Shown one piece after another: positions 43,097 to 54,300 of a stretch of 64,000 nucleotides of DNA. The DNA is taken from positions 294,814 through 358,813 of the forward strand of contig QRDG01000060.1 of the NCBI GenBank assembly GCA_012064385.1. Reading direction: 5' to 3'. The position numbers and the translations under genes were made by a program. The stretch is from Puccinellia tenuiflora. Taxonomy: Eukaryota > Streptophyta > Magnoliopsida > Poales > Poaceae. A model generated the notes under the pieces. The model was given only the letters and a program-made list of their open reading frames with translations. It searched no databases and had not been told where the DNA came from. Position 1 is the first letter of the stretch; each line of letters opens with the position of its first letter.

Positions 43097-46000
43097 TGTG
43101 GCGCCCCGACCCCAGAACTATACAGTGAAGCTTTGTGCAACCGGTCATGCTACACAATCGAAGGTTACTGGGTTTACCAATCCCAGGCCAAAACCTTTGA
43201 CAGGTGTGCTCGGAATGGATCATCGGCACACAACACCTCGATCATGCCATAAGCTCAGACATAGCTATCATGTATAGTTAAGAGATCAAGACTTGTGGAA
43301 CAACTGGCACATCACAGACTCTACGACACAAAGATTCATATAGCAACTCATATATGAGAAAGATACCAATTACACACAAAAGAGGTCACCGACCCATCAG
43401 TACATCAAGCGGAAGCGAAGTAGCGTTGTCTAATACAACAAGATGCAAATATGGCCTAAGAGGCCTACAAATAAACATAAACCCAAGCCAGCTTGTTCCA
43501 CGGTCCCAAGCTGCCACCTGGAACCCCGGACTACTAGTCGACGTCCACGAAGAAACCACCTAGCCGCTCGGTGTCGTCCTCCTCTGAAACAAACATATAA
43601 AGGCAGCAAAGAGAGACTGAGTACGACGTACTCGCAAGTTTAGTAGGGCGATATAGGCCCAATGCTGACGGAGGCTCTAAAGCTGTATATGTAGTTGTTT
43701 TGCATAAAGCTAGTTTTCATTGATAAAAACATAAATGACACAAGGCATCGTCTACTCAGAGTATTTTTCTTAAAGGGGATAAGAGAGTAAACTTTTCATC
43801 TTCGGTTCTCGGCGAACCAACTTGTAGCCAAAACCACTCATCTCCACCAAATGCACTCCCTCGAATCACCCTCGAGGAAATGAACCTTTTATCACACGTT
43901 GTAATGCAACCTTTAGCTGCCAACTTTTAATTAAAGTTAAGGTTCTCTATGATCTCATAATCCGTTCCCAAGGCGTCCATAACCATGGACACGGCTTTTC
44001 GAAAATATTTACCCTGTAGGGGTGTACTAATTTACCCATTGGTACCGTCCGTCTCACCTGATTGGCCCTCTTCCGAGGAAGGCCGGCGAGTGAGCGCGGT
44101 TAAATCTTTACCTCGCGTCAGACTATCCAAGAGACATCAGTGGCGACAGGGCAAGTTTACCCAGCCTATTTCAGCCCCTGCCCCCATCGCCACGTCCTAA
44201 ACACAAATCCTCCGCAACATTTTCTTTTCCACTCACACGCAAATGGAAAACCGAACTAGAGGACCCTTGGATACGCCCGCACAAGTTATTCAGTTAGTAA
44301 GGCGCCCATACACCCACCAATGACAGCACGCTCAAACCTTGGTTCTAGAGACAAGAACTCGCACTTAGGGACAAGGGTGAGGCAAAACACCATCCCCGAT
44401 GGCAACTCACCCAAGCCTTTTAAGCAAATTAATTAAGTACCACACTTCACCACCATGTCCGACATTCCGTCAACATCAACATCATGGAATTAAATCAACG
44501 GACAATATAGCAAAACGACTAGGCATGGCTAAGCATATAACAACAAATATATTTTGTATCCGGCCAACACATCATACCTATGGTTCATAGGAGGGGAAGC
44601 ATGTGATTGGTTCGGGGGAGAAACATGCATTCATAGGATACTCTAGTATTGACCAAAATTGGCATTGGAATCGCATGCAATATTATGGTGGATAAAATAA
44701 GTTTATAAACAATAGGATCCTAGATGCGAAGAAGGTTAGGTTATCTCTTGCCTTGCTGCCAGGGCGTGTAGTACTGCTCGTCGGGGTAGGTAGGGGAACC
44801 CTCGACTCCAGAATCTATCGATACCCAAAATAATAGAAGAACCAATAAATCACACGAAACCAAGGTGCAATGCACAATCACATAATGACATGACAAGTTG
44901 ATGCAAAGATAACATCATTTGATTTATTACAAATTAAATGGGGTTCCAAATAATTGGTGCAATTATTGGGAGACAACCCCATATTTATCTTAGTCACCAC
45001 CTTATTTATAAATTATTACATTACAAGAGAAATGGATCAAATATTCATGATCATGATATGATTGGATAGGTTTTGTTCTTCCGATCATTTTGGTATCTTA
45101 TTTGTAAATTTTCAATTACCGAAGATTAAATAGTGAATTAAATAATTATTGGAATTTAATTCTTTAATCAATTAACGAGTAACATCAAATAAATATTTGT
45201 GATCATGATGGGATATTAGCATGGTTTGATAGCATTTGACATGTTGATCACATTGATATCTTATTCACAATTTTTGATTAAATATTTCACAAGTTATGAA
45301 ATTTTCCAATTTAGGTATTATTCATACCATTTTAGGAATTCTTAAATAAAGGCAAATTAATTTGCTCAAAAGAGTATGGAAATGTTGCCAATAGGTAGGT
45401 GATGTTTTTCTGATCGAATTGATATTTAACTTGCAATTTTTGAAGCAATATACAAATAGATAACAAAATTTTAAATTCTGTTTTATTTACAAAAGGGAAA
45501 AGCACACCCTGGCAGGCCGGCCTTGTGCCGGCCAGGCCGGGGGGTGGCCCGAAGGGTCCGGCCCTTGGCCGGCCCAGGCTGGGCGCGCGAGGCCGGGGGG
45601 GTGGCCGAGGTTGTCGGCCTCGTGCCGGCCCAGAGCGTTACTAGGCCGGGCGCACGGGGCGCGGCGGCTCCCAACGGTGACCGGCGGCGACGGTGACGAA
45701 TCGACGACGAGCGGGAGAGAGAGGTAAGCGGAAAGACGTGCAAGTGAACGGGGGGGCTCACCCTAGCACGGGGCGTGGTCGTGGTGGCCGGAGGGGGGAG
45801 GACGGCGACGAAATCAACTCGGCGGGACGCGGCCGATGCGGAAGAAGTCGAGGACGCCGGCGACGATACGGGCGTCCCCAGCTCGATTCCGCCGGTGGGG
45901 AGGGAGAGGAGGACACGGCGGACCTCTTTGGGTCCTCGGTCTACCCGGGGTTGCTCCGTACGACGGCGACGAGCGCAAGCGGCGGTCGGGGCTGCTAGGT

Positions 46001-46240
46001 CGCGTGAGGGAGAGACAAGAGAGAGAGGAGGAGGGCAGGGGAGCAGGTGGTCGCCCCAGTCTGGCTGCTCCAATCCGGCTGCCCCAGTCTGGCTGCTCCA
46101 ATCCGGCTGCTCCAATCTGGCTGCCCCTGTCCGGCTGCGCCTGGCTGGCCACATCAGGCTGGCATCCCATGTGCATGAGTAGTACTAGTTGGGACCAATG
46201 GGCCACCCCTTTGTCCCCTGGGCATCCCCTTTATAAGGTG
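43097..46240 (-). repeat. Right LTR of the non-coding Gypsy-type element (copy B)
   Basis: It starts TGTGGCGCCCCGACC and is the near-identical partner of 36148-39290. The normal ...TTACA terminus is again missing: the LTR runs into the second LTR segment at about 46240. The truncation therefore predates the duplication. Confidence 0.6.
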
Positions 46241-46550
46241 CACCAGGGAGACCTTGAGAGGCAAGTTTTTGGGGAAACCCTAGGTAGATATTTTAGGAGG
46301 TGGAGTCTCTTCTCATCCGCACCTACCACCTTATTCCTCCTCTAGCTAGAGAGAGAAACACAGCTCAAGGAGCAACCATATAGCCCGAGATCTATTCCAT
46401 CATATATATCAGACATGCAGGAGTAGGGGTGTTACCTCAACACGAGGGCCCCGAACCTGGGTACATCGCGTGTTCTTGCCGTGCTTGTGCCCAATCCCAC
46501 CGGAACGCCATCGTCGCCTTGTCCCACAAATTCCCCATCTCTGATGGGTA
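46240..46550 (+). repeat. Second Gypsy LTR segment (copy B)
   Basis: Same content as 39290-39600: TTTATAAGG, AAACCCTAGGTAG, GTGTTACCTC, GAACCTGGGTACA. It is an LTR segment of a different family in plus orientation, adjoining the plant sequence of the kinase 5' flank. Confidence 0.55.
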
Positions 46551-47753
46551 TGCCGTGCTAACCACCACGACAATCTCAAACGACAGAATTTTTTTATTGC
46601 CCTATATTATCCAAAATGCAGAAAATTTGTGTCTTAAAACCACTTTTTCGTGCCCTATTTGAGGGCATCTGTTGGAGATGCTCTTACGCGGGTAGGTGCT
46701 TCGAGGCGCGCGTGACGTTTGCTCAGGAGAAGTGATGACACTTGCTACTTACCTCGACTATTTTTTTCTTGTGAGGCATGGGTGGGTGGTCGGCCCTCGG
46801 CCCGTTGTACCCTGTCAGCTTTCTTGTTCCATGACCGCTGCTGTGGATGTTTGTGAATGTTCTCATCCGATTTTCTGAACTACGTAGATATTTTCGATAC
46901 AAAGAAGTCAGAACCCCAAACTAAAGTCGAAACTAATCCCGTTAGAAAATTCGCACCACCCAAGTGTTATATAATGGGCACTCTTATCACGAGACAAGAT
47001 GCCACAACAATTCTTTAGGAAACTAAGTCAGACACTGAGGTAGCATAGCCAATTGTTTTGTTGTTCCCACGAGCCAAGCCAAAACTCCCAGAAGACGAGT
47101 CCAGATTTCTACAAAAATAGAGGGATTCCAACCATAAAATATACTGGCCATCAGATGATCATCACATGGGTACACGTACGAACAGATAGTACCGACTCAA
47201 CTATCGTAAACAACATCCAGTCATGAAGTTTGAAGACTAAATTTATTGAACAGCACAAGGATTTTTTTTTCAATCAAAGAACAGCACAAACACAGGGTCT
47301 GAGCAGCACTGTAATCGGTCGGTAGGTCGTTTCCCAAAATATTCACACGTGAGAAACATTTCCGAGTCTGTGGTCACGGAGAGCAGCACATGATCAATAT
47401 CTGTGTTCATGATACCCCTTATGGACCATATGTGAAAGCGATATTTTGGTGGAAATTTCCTGCCTGGAAATAAAAAGGATGGGAAAGCTGGAGAGAACTT
47501 ACACAGGATGAGTACACTATTTCTCTCTTGAAGACCTGAGGACCTAGTCAAGATTACAAGTCGAAAGCAATACAGTACAGATTCTCAGTGGCCCTAGCAG
47601 GAGCAGATGCTCAAAGCAGTACAAAGTCAGCCAGACTCATGACCAGTAGATAATACTGGTCGCGAAATGAAGAGGAACCACTGAAAGAGCCCACACTGGA
47701 TACATATAGGAAAAGCCTACTCCCTACCATCACCTCCAACAACCAGAAAGAAG
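46551..47753. other. 5' flank of the receptor-like kinase gene
   Basis: It contains plant-like sequence without a coding frame. The distal 750 bp are duplicated at 39600-40349; the proximal 450 bp (47304-47753) are single copy. No strong TATA box was seen; GGATACATATAGG near 47700 is a weak candidate. Confidence 0.5.
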
Positions 47754-50180
47754 ATGTTTAGACTCCTCTATCCAATCATCCTTTCCTTCCTTTCTGTTCT
47801 GCTGTGCTCCTGTGCGTCCCCATGGAAGACCATAAGCACAGACACATCTCTGCAAGTAGATCATGAGAAAGTCTTGCTCATCTCACCAGATACAACCTTC
47901 TCTTGCGGCTTCTACCCATCCGGAAACGGCACGAATGCCTTTTACTTTTCCATCTGGTTCACACATGCCACCGACAAGACTGTCGTCTGGACAGCAAATC
48001 CTCGCTTTCCAGTGAATAGCCGGCGCTCCAGGATATCCTTGAACCACAAAGGTAACTTGGTTCTTACTGATGTCAATGGCTCCACAGCATGGGAGAGCAA
48101 CACAAGCTGGGGCAAGCACACAACAGTAGCTCTTCTTGACACTGGGAACCTTGTGATCAAGGCCTCAACTGATAAGATCGTATGGCAGAGCTTTGATTGG
48201 CCTACTAACACTTTGCTTCCGTCGCAGCATCTGACGAGAGAAAACAGGTTAGTCTCTCAATCTGGCTATCACGTCCTCTATTTTGACAATGATAACGTCC
48301 TGCGTCTCCTCTACAATGGACCAGAGATCAGAAGCATATACTGGCCAAGTCCAGATTATAATGCATTGCAAAACGGTCGGACTAGATTCAACAGCAGCAA
48401 GATAGCAGTCCTGGACCACGAGGGCAGTTTCTTGTCAAGTGATGGGTTCAGAATGGTCGCCTCCGATTTAGGTTTGGGGATCCAGAGGAGGATTACTATT
48501 GACTACGATGGGAACTTCAGAATGTACAGCTTGAACGCATCAAATGGCAACTGGACTATCACAGGGAGAGCTGTGCAGCAGATGTGCTATGTGCATGGAT
48601 TGTGTGGAAGGAATGGAATCTGTGAGTACTCACCACGTCGTGTCAGCTGCACTTGTCCTCCAGGATATAAGATGATTGATCCGGAGAACTGGAACAAAGG
48701 CTGCAAGCCAACATTCAGCATCGACTGTGGGCAACCACATGACGAATTTACATTCATCAAGATTCCTCATGGTGACTTCTATGGCTTTGATCTTGCTTCC
48801 AATACGTCAATCTCACTTGAAGAATGCACGCAGATTTGCTTGGAGAGCTGCCTGTGCATATCTTTCACATACAAAGGTGGAGATGGTTTATGTTACACTA
48901 AGAATCTGCTCTATAATGGCCAGGTCTACCCATATTTTCCAGGAGACAGCTACTTCAAACTTCCTAAGAATGCAAGCTCAACATTTTCGGCCTCCAAACA
49001 TCCTGGTATTATGGCCTGCAGGCCAGAGAGATCCAAGGTTATGATAGTATCTGCCGATGCATACAGCAAAGATTTTGACAACATAAGCTGGGCATACTTC
49101 TACACCTTTGCTGCTATATTAGGAGCAGTTGAATTGCTTTTTATCATGACAGGGTGGTACGTTCTTTTCAAAATGCATAACATACCCAGTTCCGTGAAGG
49201 AAGGTTATAAAATGATAACAAGCCAGTTCAGGAGGTTTACATACCGTGAGTTGGTTGAAGCAACAGGAAAATTCAAAGAAGAGCTAGGGAAAGGTGGCAA
49301 TGGAGCAGTTTACAGAGGAATACTTGGAGACAAGAAGGTTGTGGCAGTAAAGAAGCTTACAGATGTTAGAAAAGGTGAAGAGGAATTTTGGGCAAAAGTG
49401 ACTCTGATTGGGAGGATCAATCACATAAATTTGGTAAGAATGTATGGGTTTTGCTCAGAAGGCCAACACAGGTTATTAGTTTACGAGTTTATGGAGAATG
49501 AGTCATTGGACAGATACCTTTTTGGTGACAGAGGCACTGAAAGATTGCTCTCATGGAGTCAACGATTCCAGATTGCCTTGGGGACAGCAAGAGGCCTTGC
49601 TTACCTGCATCATGAATGTCTCGAATGGATCGTCCATTGTGATGTAAAGCCAGAAAACATACTGCTGACACGAGATTTTGAAGCCAAGATAGCAGACTTT
49701 GGACTATCCAAGCTCTCCAAGAGAGATAGTTCTAGCTTAAATTTTACTCATATGAGAGGCACAATGGGCTATATGGCACCAGAATGGGTACTGAATTTGC
49801 CAATCGATGCAAAGGTGGATGTTTACAGCTACGGAGTTGTGCTTCTAGAGATTGTCACCGGGAGTAGAGTTTCCAGCGAGGTGACAATAGGCGAAGAAGA
49901 CATGGACTCAATGCAATTTTCGGTTGGGGCAATAGAAGGCAGAGGAGAGATGGGGTTGATGCAATTTGTTCAGGCGGTGAAACAGATGCTTGCTAGTGGG
50001 GCTGACCTGGAGATAGTAGATGCTCGACTAAAAGGCAATTTCAATCATGAGCAAGCAATGGTTATGGTGAAGATAGCGGTTTCATGTCTAGGCGAAAGAA
50101 GCATTAGGCCAACAATGGATCAAATTACCAAAGATCTCATGGTATACGATGATGAAGATTACCATCCTGCGTACTTTTGA
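47754..50180 (+). CDS. G-type lectin S-receptor-like serine/threonine kinase, intronless
   Basis: An 808-residue ORF without introns, as usual for this family. In order: signal peptide (about 1-22), bulb-type lectin domain (about 26-155), S-locus glycoprotein-like region, EGF-like segment (CYVHGLCGRNGIC, from about 277), PAN/apple domain with six spaced Cys (about 323-405), one membrane span (about 447-471) and kinase (about 505-790). Kinase motifs are complete: GKGGNGAV (512), VAVKKL with Lys533, HCDVKPEN (628), DFG (648) and APEW (675). The Arg before the catalytic Asp is replaced by Cys, making it a non-RD kinase, a class often linked to immune signalling. It sits in the plasma membrane; the ligand is unknown. 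It resembles maize ZmPK1-type receptors. It has no frame damage, but it is hemmed in by elements on both sides. Confidence 0.93.
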   Translation: MFRLLYPIILSFLSVLLCSCASPWKTISTDTSLQVDHEKVLLISPDTTFSCGFYPSGNGTNAFYFSIWFTHATDKTVVWTANPRFPVNSRRSRISLNHKGNLVLTDVNGSTAWESNTSWGKHTTVALLDTGNLVIKASTDKIVWQSFDWPTNTLLPSQHLTRENRLVSQSGYHVLYFDNDNVLRLLYNGPEIRSIYWPSPDYNALQNGRTRFNSSKIAVLDHEGSFLSSDGFRMVASDLGLGIQRRITIDYDGNFRMYSLNASNGNWTITGRAVQQMCYVHGLCGRNGICEYSPRRVSCTCPPGYKMIDPENWNKGCKPTFSIDCGQPHDEFTFIKIPHGDFYGFDLASNTSISLEECTQICLESCLCISFTYKGGDGLCYTKNLLYNGQVYPYFPGDSYFKLPKNASSTFSASKHPGIMACRPERSKVMIVSADAYSKDFDNISWAYFYTFAAILGAVELLFIMTGWYVLFKMHNIPSSVKEGYKMITSQFRRFTYRELVEATGKFKEELGKGGNGAVYRGILGDKKVVAVKKLTDVRKGEEEFWAKVTLIGRINHINLVRMYGFCSEGQHRLLVYEFMENESLDRYLFGDRGTERLLSWSQRFQIALGTARGLAYLHHECLEWIVHCDVKPENILLTRDFEAKIADFGLSKLSKRDSSSLNFTHMRGTMGYMAPEWVLNLPIDAKVDVYSYGVVLLEIVTGSRVSSEVTIGEEDMDSMQFSVGAIEGRGEMGLMQFVQAVKQMLASGADLEIVDARLKGNFNHEQAMVMVKIAVSCLGERSIRPTMDQITKDLMVYDDEDYHPAYF

Positions 50181-51229
50181 TGGCATGTGACCACAAGCGT
50201 GAATAAACAGAGTTTAGTTTTATCACACCTAAAATCAGAAGACACAGAAGAACTATTATGCCATTTTCTATGTTGTATACCTTACGGCATGAAATGGAAA
50301 GATTAGATCCATTCTCCAGATTTTTCTGCTTGCGTTATTAAAATTGTGTGTGGTATCCTCATAGACTGCGAGGCTGGTAGGGGGAATTAGGTGTGCCGTA
50401 TTTTCTTTTATGTGTGTTGTATATATGTTTATTATTAAGTTTCATGCACCAACCAATAGAACCAAAAGTCTGAACTAGTCCGAACTAATGGAGAGAAGGT
50501 GCGCAATCAACATATACTGTAACACCCTCGTGTGGACAGGAAGAGGGCGCGCAGGAGCAAATAAATAAATAAATTGCGAAAGCTAAGACTGGAATCCAAG
50601 ACCTCTGGTGCAATTAAATTTCATGCACCAACCAGTAGAATTCCGAACTGATGAAAAGAAGGTGGGCAAGCCACATATACTGTAACAATTATTACTATTT
50701 TGATATTTGTGAGGGTTCTTGTATAAATTATTTCTAATGCTGAAAGAGTTAGAAGACAGTTAAATGAGTTTTGCAAGTACTTTCTACACATAGATCTGCA
50801 ATAGAGCAGTATATTCTTTTCTTCCACACCGGTTGCTGTTCCTTTACAGTTTCATAAGCCGTAATCCGCGGAACGATCCCATGTATATTTAGTTAATTGA
50901 GCAAACAGCTAAACACAGAGCAATATAATCATTATTTTGTGAATTTCAGTAAATTCGCTATGCCTTAGTTATCGAATTAGACAACCAGAAAGATGGAATG
51001 GTTTGTGGTTAATCACAAAGTGTAGTTAATTATACCTTTTATCATTTGTTTTCTTATAATACATTCATCCAATGTTCTTTCTGTGTATTACTCTAGTTCA
51101 AAAGATATTGATATTTTGAATTTTCTAAGATACAAAAGCAGTTGAGGTACGCAAGAAAGTTTTTCTACTCAAAATTAAAACTATTAGTTCTCGCTTACAA
51201 ATTCAATAAGAAATTGTTGCCTAGTTATT
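50181..51229. other. 3' flank of the kinase gene with an imperfect direct repeat
   Basis: It contains the 3' UTR and AT-rich spacer. Two related blocks, about 50438-50525 and 50616-50690, share TTTCATGCACCAACCA.TAGAA and CATATACTGTAACA; the piece between starts TGTAACACCCTCGTGTGG. It may be an old small insertion that duplicated its surroundings. No gene was seen. Confidence 0.5.
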
Positions 51230-51392
51230 ATTATTGATCTAGGCAGGAAACGATAACCCGTTAGGGTCTCGTGCTTCATGTTATATAGGAGTAGGAAAAG
51301 CCCCTACTGTAGCAATACAAGAGTTTGTACGTATATTGGGTGGAGTACTACTCCATACCATATATGCGTATTACATTTTCCAACACCCTCCC

Positions 51393-54300
51393 TTAATCTA
51401 AACTTCGAAGAAGATTTAGATTACGTCTAAACTCATGAAGATGTCTAACAGGGAGAGCTTTGGTAAAACCATCAGCAACTTGATCCTTACTAGAAACAAA
51501 CTTAATATCTAACTTCTTGGTTGCTACTCTTTCTCTAACAAAATGGAAATCAATTTCTATATGTTTAGTGCGAGCATGAAACACTGGATTTGCTGACAAA
51601 TAGGTTGCACCTAAGTTGTCACACCACAAACATGGTTTCTCCTTTAATGACACACCAAGTTCACTAAGAACAGCCTCAACCCATATCAACTCAGTAGTTG
51701 CATTTGCAAGAGCCTTATATTCAGCTTCAGTACTTGACCGTGATACTGTAGCTTGCTTTCTGGCACTCCACGAAATTAAATTTGGTCCAAAGAATATCGC
51801 AAATCCTCCTGTGGATCTCCTGTCATCAAGACAACCAGCCCAATCTGCATCTGAAAAAGCACTCAACAGTGTAGAAGAAGACCGTTGAAAAGTAATACCA
51901 AATTTTATTGTGTCTTTGATATATCTAAGAATCCTCTTGACAGCTGTCCAATGAACTGTCATTGGGGCATGAAGAAACTGACAAACCTTGTTAACAGAAA
52001 AGGATAAATCAGGTCTTGTCAAAGTAAGATATTGTAGACCCCCAACAATACTCCTATATTGTGTACTATCATTGGGGCCGAGTGGCTCTCCTTCAGTAAG
52101 AGAGAGCGGATCAGAAGACGACAAGGGTGTGGGTGCGGCTTTACATTTTTCCATGCCGACTTTATGAAGAAGATCAAATGCATATTTCTCTTGTGTCAGA
52201 AGCAAACCATCACGTATGTGCTTGACCTCCATTCCTAAGAAGAAATGTAGATCACCAAGATCTTTGATAGCAAAACTTGTATTGAGATCCTTGACTAAAA
52301 CAGATATAGCTTGATCTGAAGAGCTAGTCACTATGATATCATCTACATAAACCAAGACAAAAATAGTGATACCTTCTTTCTGATATAGGAACAATGAAGT
52401 ATCTGCTTTGGAGGATGTGAACCCAAGATCATATAACTTGGAACTGAGACGTGAGAACCATGCCCTTGGTGCTTGTTTCAGTCCATAAAGAGCTTTATCA
52501 AGTTTGCAAATGAAATGAGGAACACTAGGATCTTCAAAACCTGGTGGTTGTTTCATGTATACCTCCTCTTCCAGAACACCATGTAAGAACGCGTTCTTAA
52601 CGTCTAGCTGTCGTAAGCTCCAACCTCGAGAGACTGAAACTGCTAGAACAATTCTGATAGTAGCTGCTTTAACAACTGGACTAAAGGTGTCTTCATAGTC
52701 TATGCCATACCTTTGTTTGAATCCTTTTGCAACAAGCCGAGCCTTGTATCTATCAAGGGTACCATCAGATTTTCTTTTTATACGATAAACCCATTTGCAA
52801 TCAATTAGATTTTTGTTAGGACTTGGTGGAACAAGATGCCAAGTTTTGTTCTTAAGCAATGCATCATATTCTTCCCCCATGGCATTGCGCCAGTTCGAGT
52901 CGTCGAGAGCTTCAGCCAGAGAACTTGGCTCACCTGTAGAGGTAAACATTCCATAGCGTATTGTACCATCTTTGTATATTTTTGGCTGACGAATACCTTG
53001 TTGGAGATGTGTGCGCACACCAGACACAGGAGGAGCTGGAGCATCAGGTGGTGCAGAAGATCCAGCAGGGGGAACAGCAGCAGCAGCTCGCGTGGCTGGC
53101 TGCGAGCGCACGATGGGCTGCCGGGAAGACAGCGGCATGTGAAGAGGCGTCGTGGATGTTGCTGAGTGGCCAGGAGAGACATGTGATGAGGCAGTAGCAC
53201 CCGACGTGGGAGAAGGAGGCTGCTGCTGCTGCATGGCATCTTCTGGGGAAGCGCCAGCAGATTCGCCGGCAGAATCTGCATGGGGAGCATCAGGCGCCTG
53301 ATCCGAGGTAGCAGGAGGATCAAGCTCAGAGTCCGAGCTGGAAAGTTCTGTTTCGTCATTTTCTGTGTCTGTTTCAGCTCCGTTTGAGCTAATTTCTTTC
53401 ACCATTGTTCATGGAAAATTCTTGGCGGTGCACATCATCAGAGAGACCAGCATCGGCATGAATATTTTCTGAGAATCCCTGGCCATGGTTAGTAACAACA
53501 GGTATGACAGGTAGAGGCATATGATCATCAATTTGTGCATCCCCATTAGTAGATGATGGTGGTAAAAGAAGGATGTCCTCACTAAGACGTTTGCCAGCAT
53601 TTGGATTTAGTGCAGCAAAAGGAAACACATTCTCATCAAAAACCACATCTCTAGAGATATAAACACGACCACTGGAGGGATCTAAGCATTTCACACCTTT
53701 ATGAAGAGGGCTATAACCAAGAAAAACACAACGTGTTGATCGAAAAGAAAGCTTGCGCTTGTTGTAAGGGCGGAGATTAGGCCAACAGGCACATCCAAAA
53801 ACACGAAGAGACTCATAGTTTGGTTTGACATGTAGAAGGCGTTCAACAGGGGTATCGGATTTGATCACCTTACTAGGAAGCAAGTTGATAAGAAAAGTGG
53901 CAGTGAGAAGGCTTCATCCCAAAACTTAAGAGGCATAGATGCATTAGCAAGCAAGGCAAGACCAACTTCAACTATGTGACGGTGTTTGCGTTCAGCAGAG
54001 CCATTTTGTTGATGGGCATGGGGGCAAGAGACATGATGAGTGATACCAATTTTTTGGAAGAAACCATGGAGTTTTTCATATTCACCACCCCAATCAGTTT
54101 GCATTGTCACAATCTTTCTATCAAATTTCCGTTCAACAAATTTCTGGAAATTAAGAAAAACTTGATAAACCTCAGATCGTTTCTTAAGAAGATATATCCA
54201 AGTAAATTTACTAAAATCATCGATGAAGCTTACATAATATGAATGCTTGCCAACGGAAGTAGGTGCTGGACCCCATACATCAGAGAACACTTGTTCCAAA

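Larger units (their letters stand above)
41806..47303. repeat. Direct duplication, copy B (5.50 kb)
   Basis: Partner of 34857-40349. After ...CAGGGTCTGAG at 47303 it continues into CAGCACTGTAATCGG and the proximal 5' region of the kinase gene, so this copy is in the original chromosomal context. One difference from copy A is CTACGTAGAT for CTAGAT near 46882, a 4-bp indel. Confidence 0.92.
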
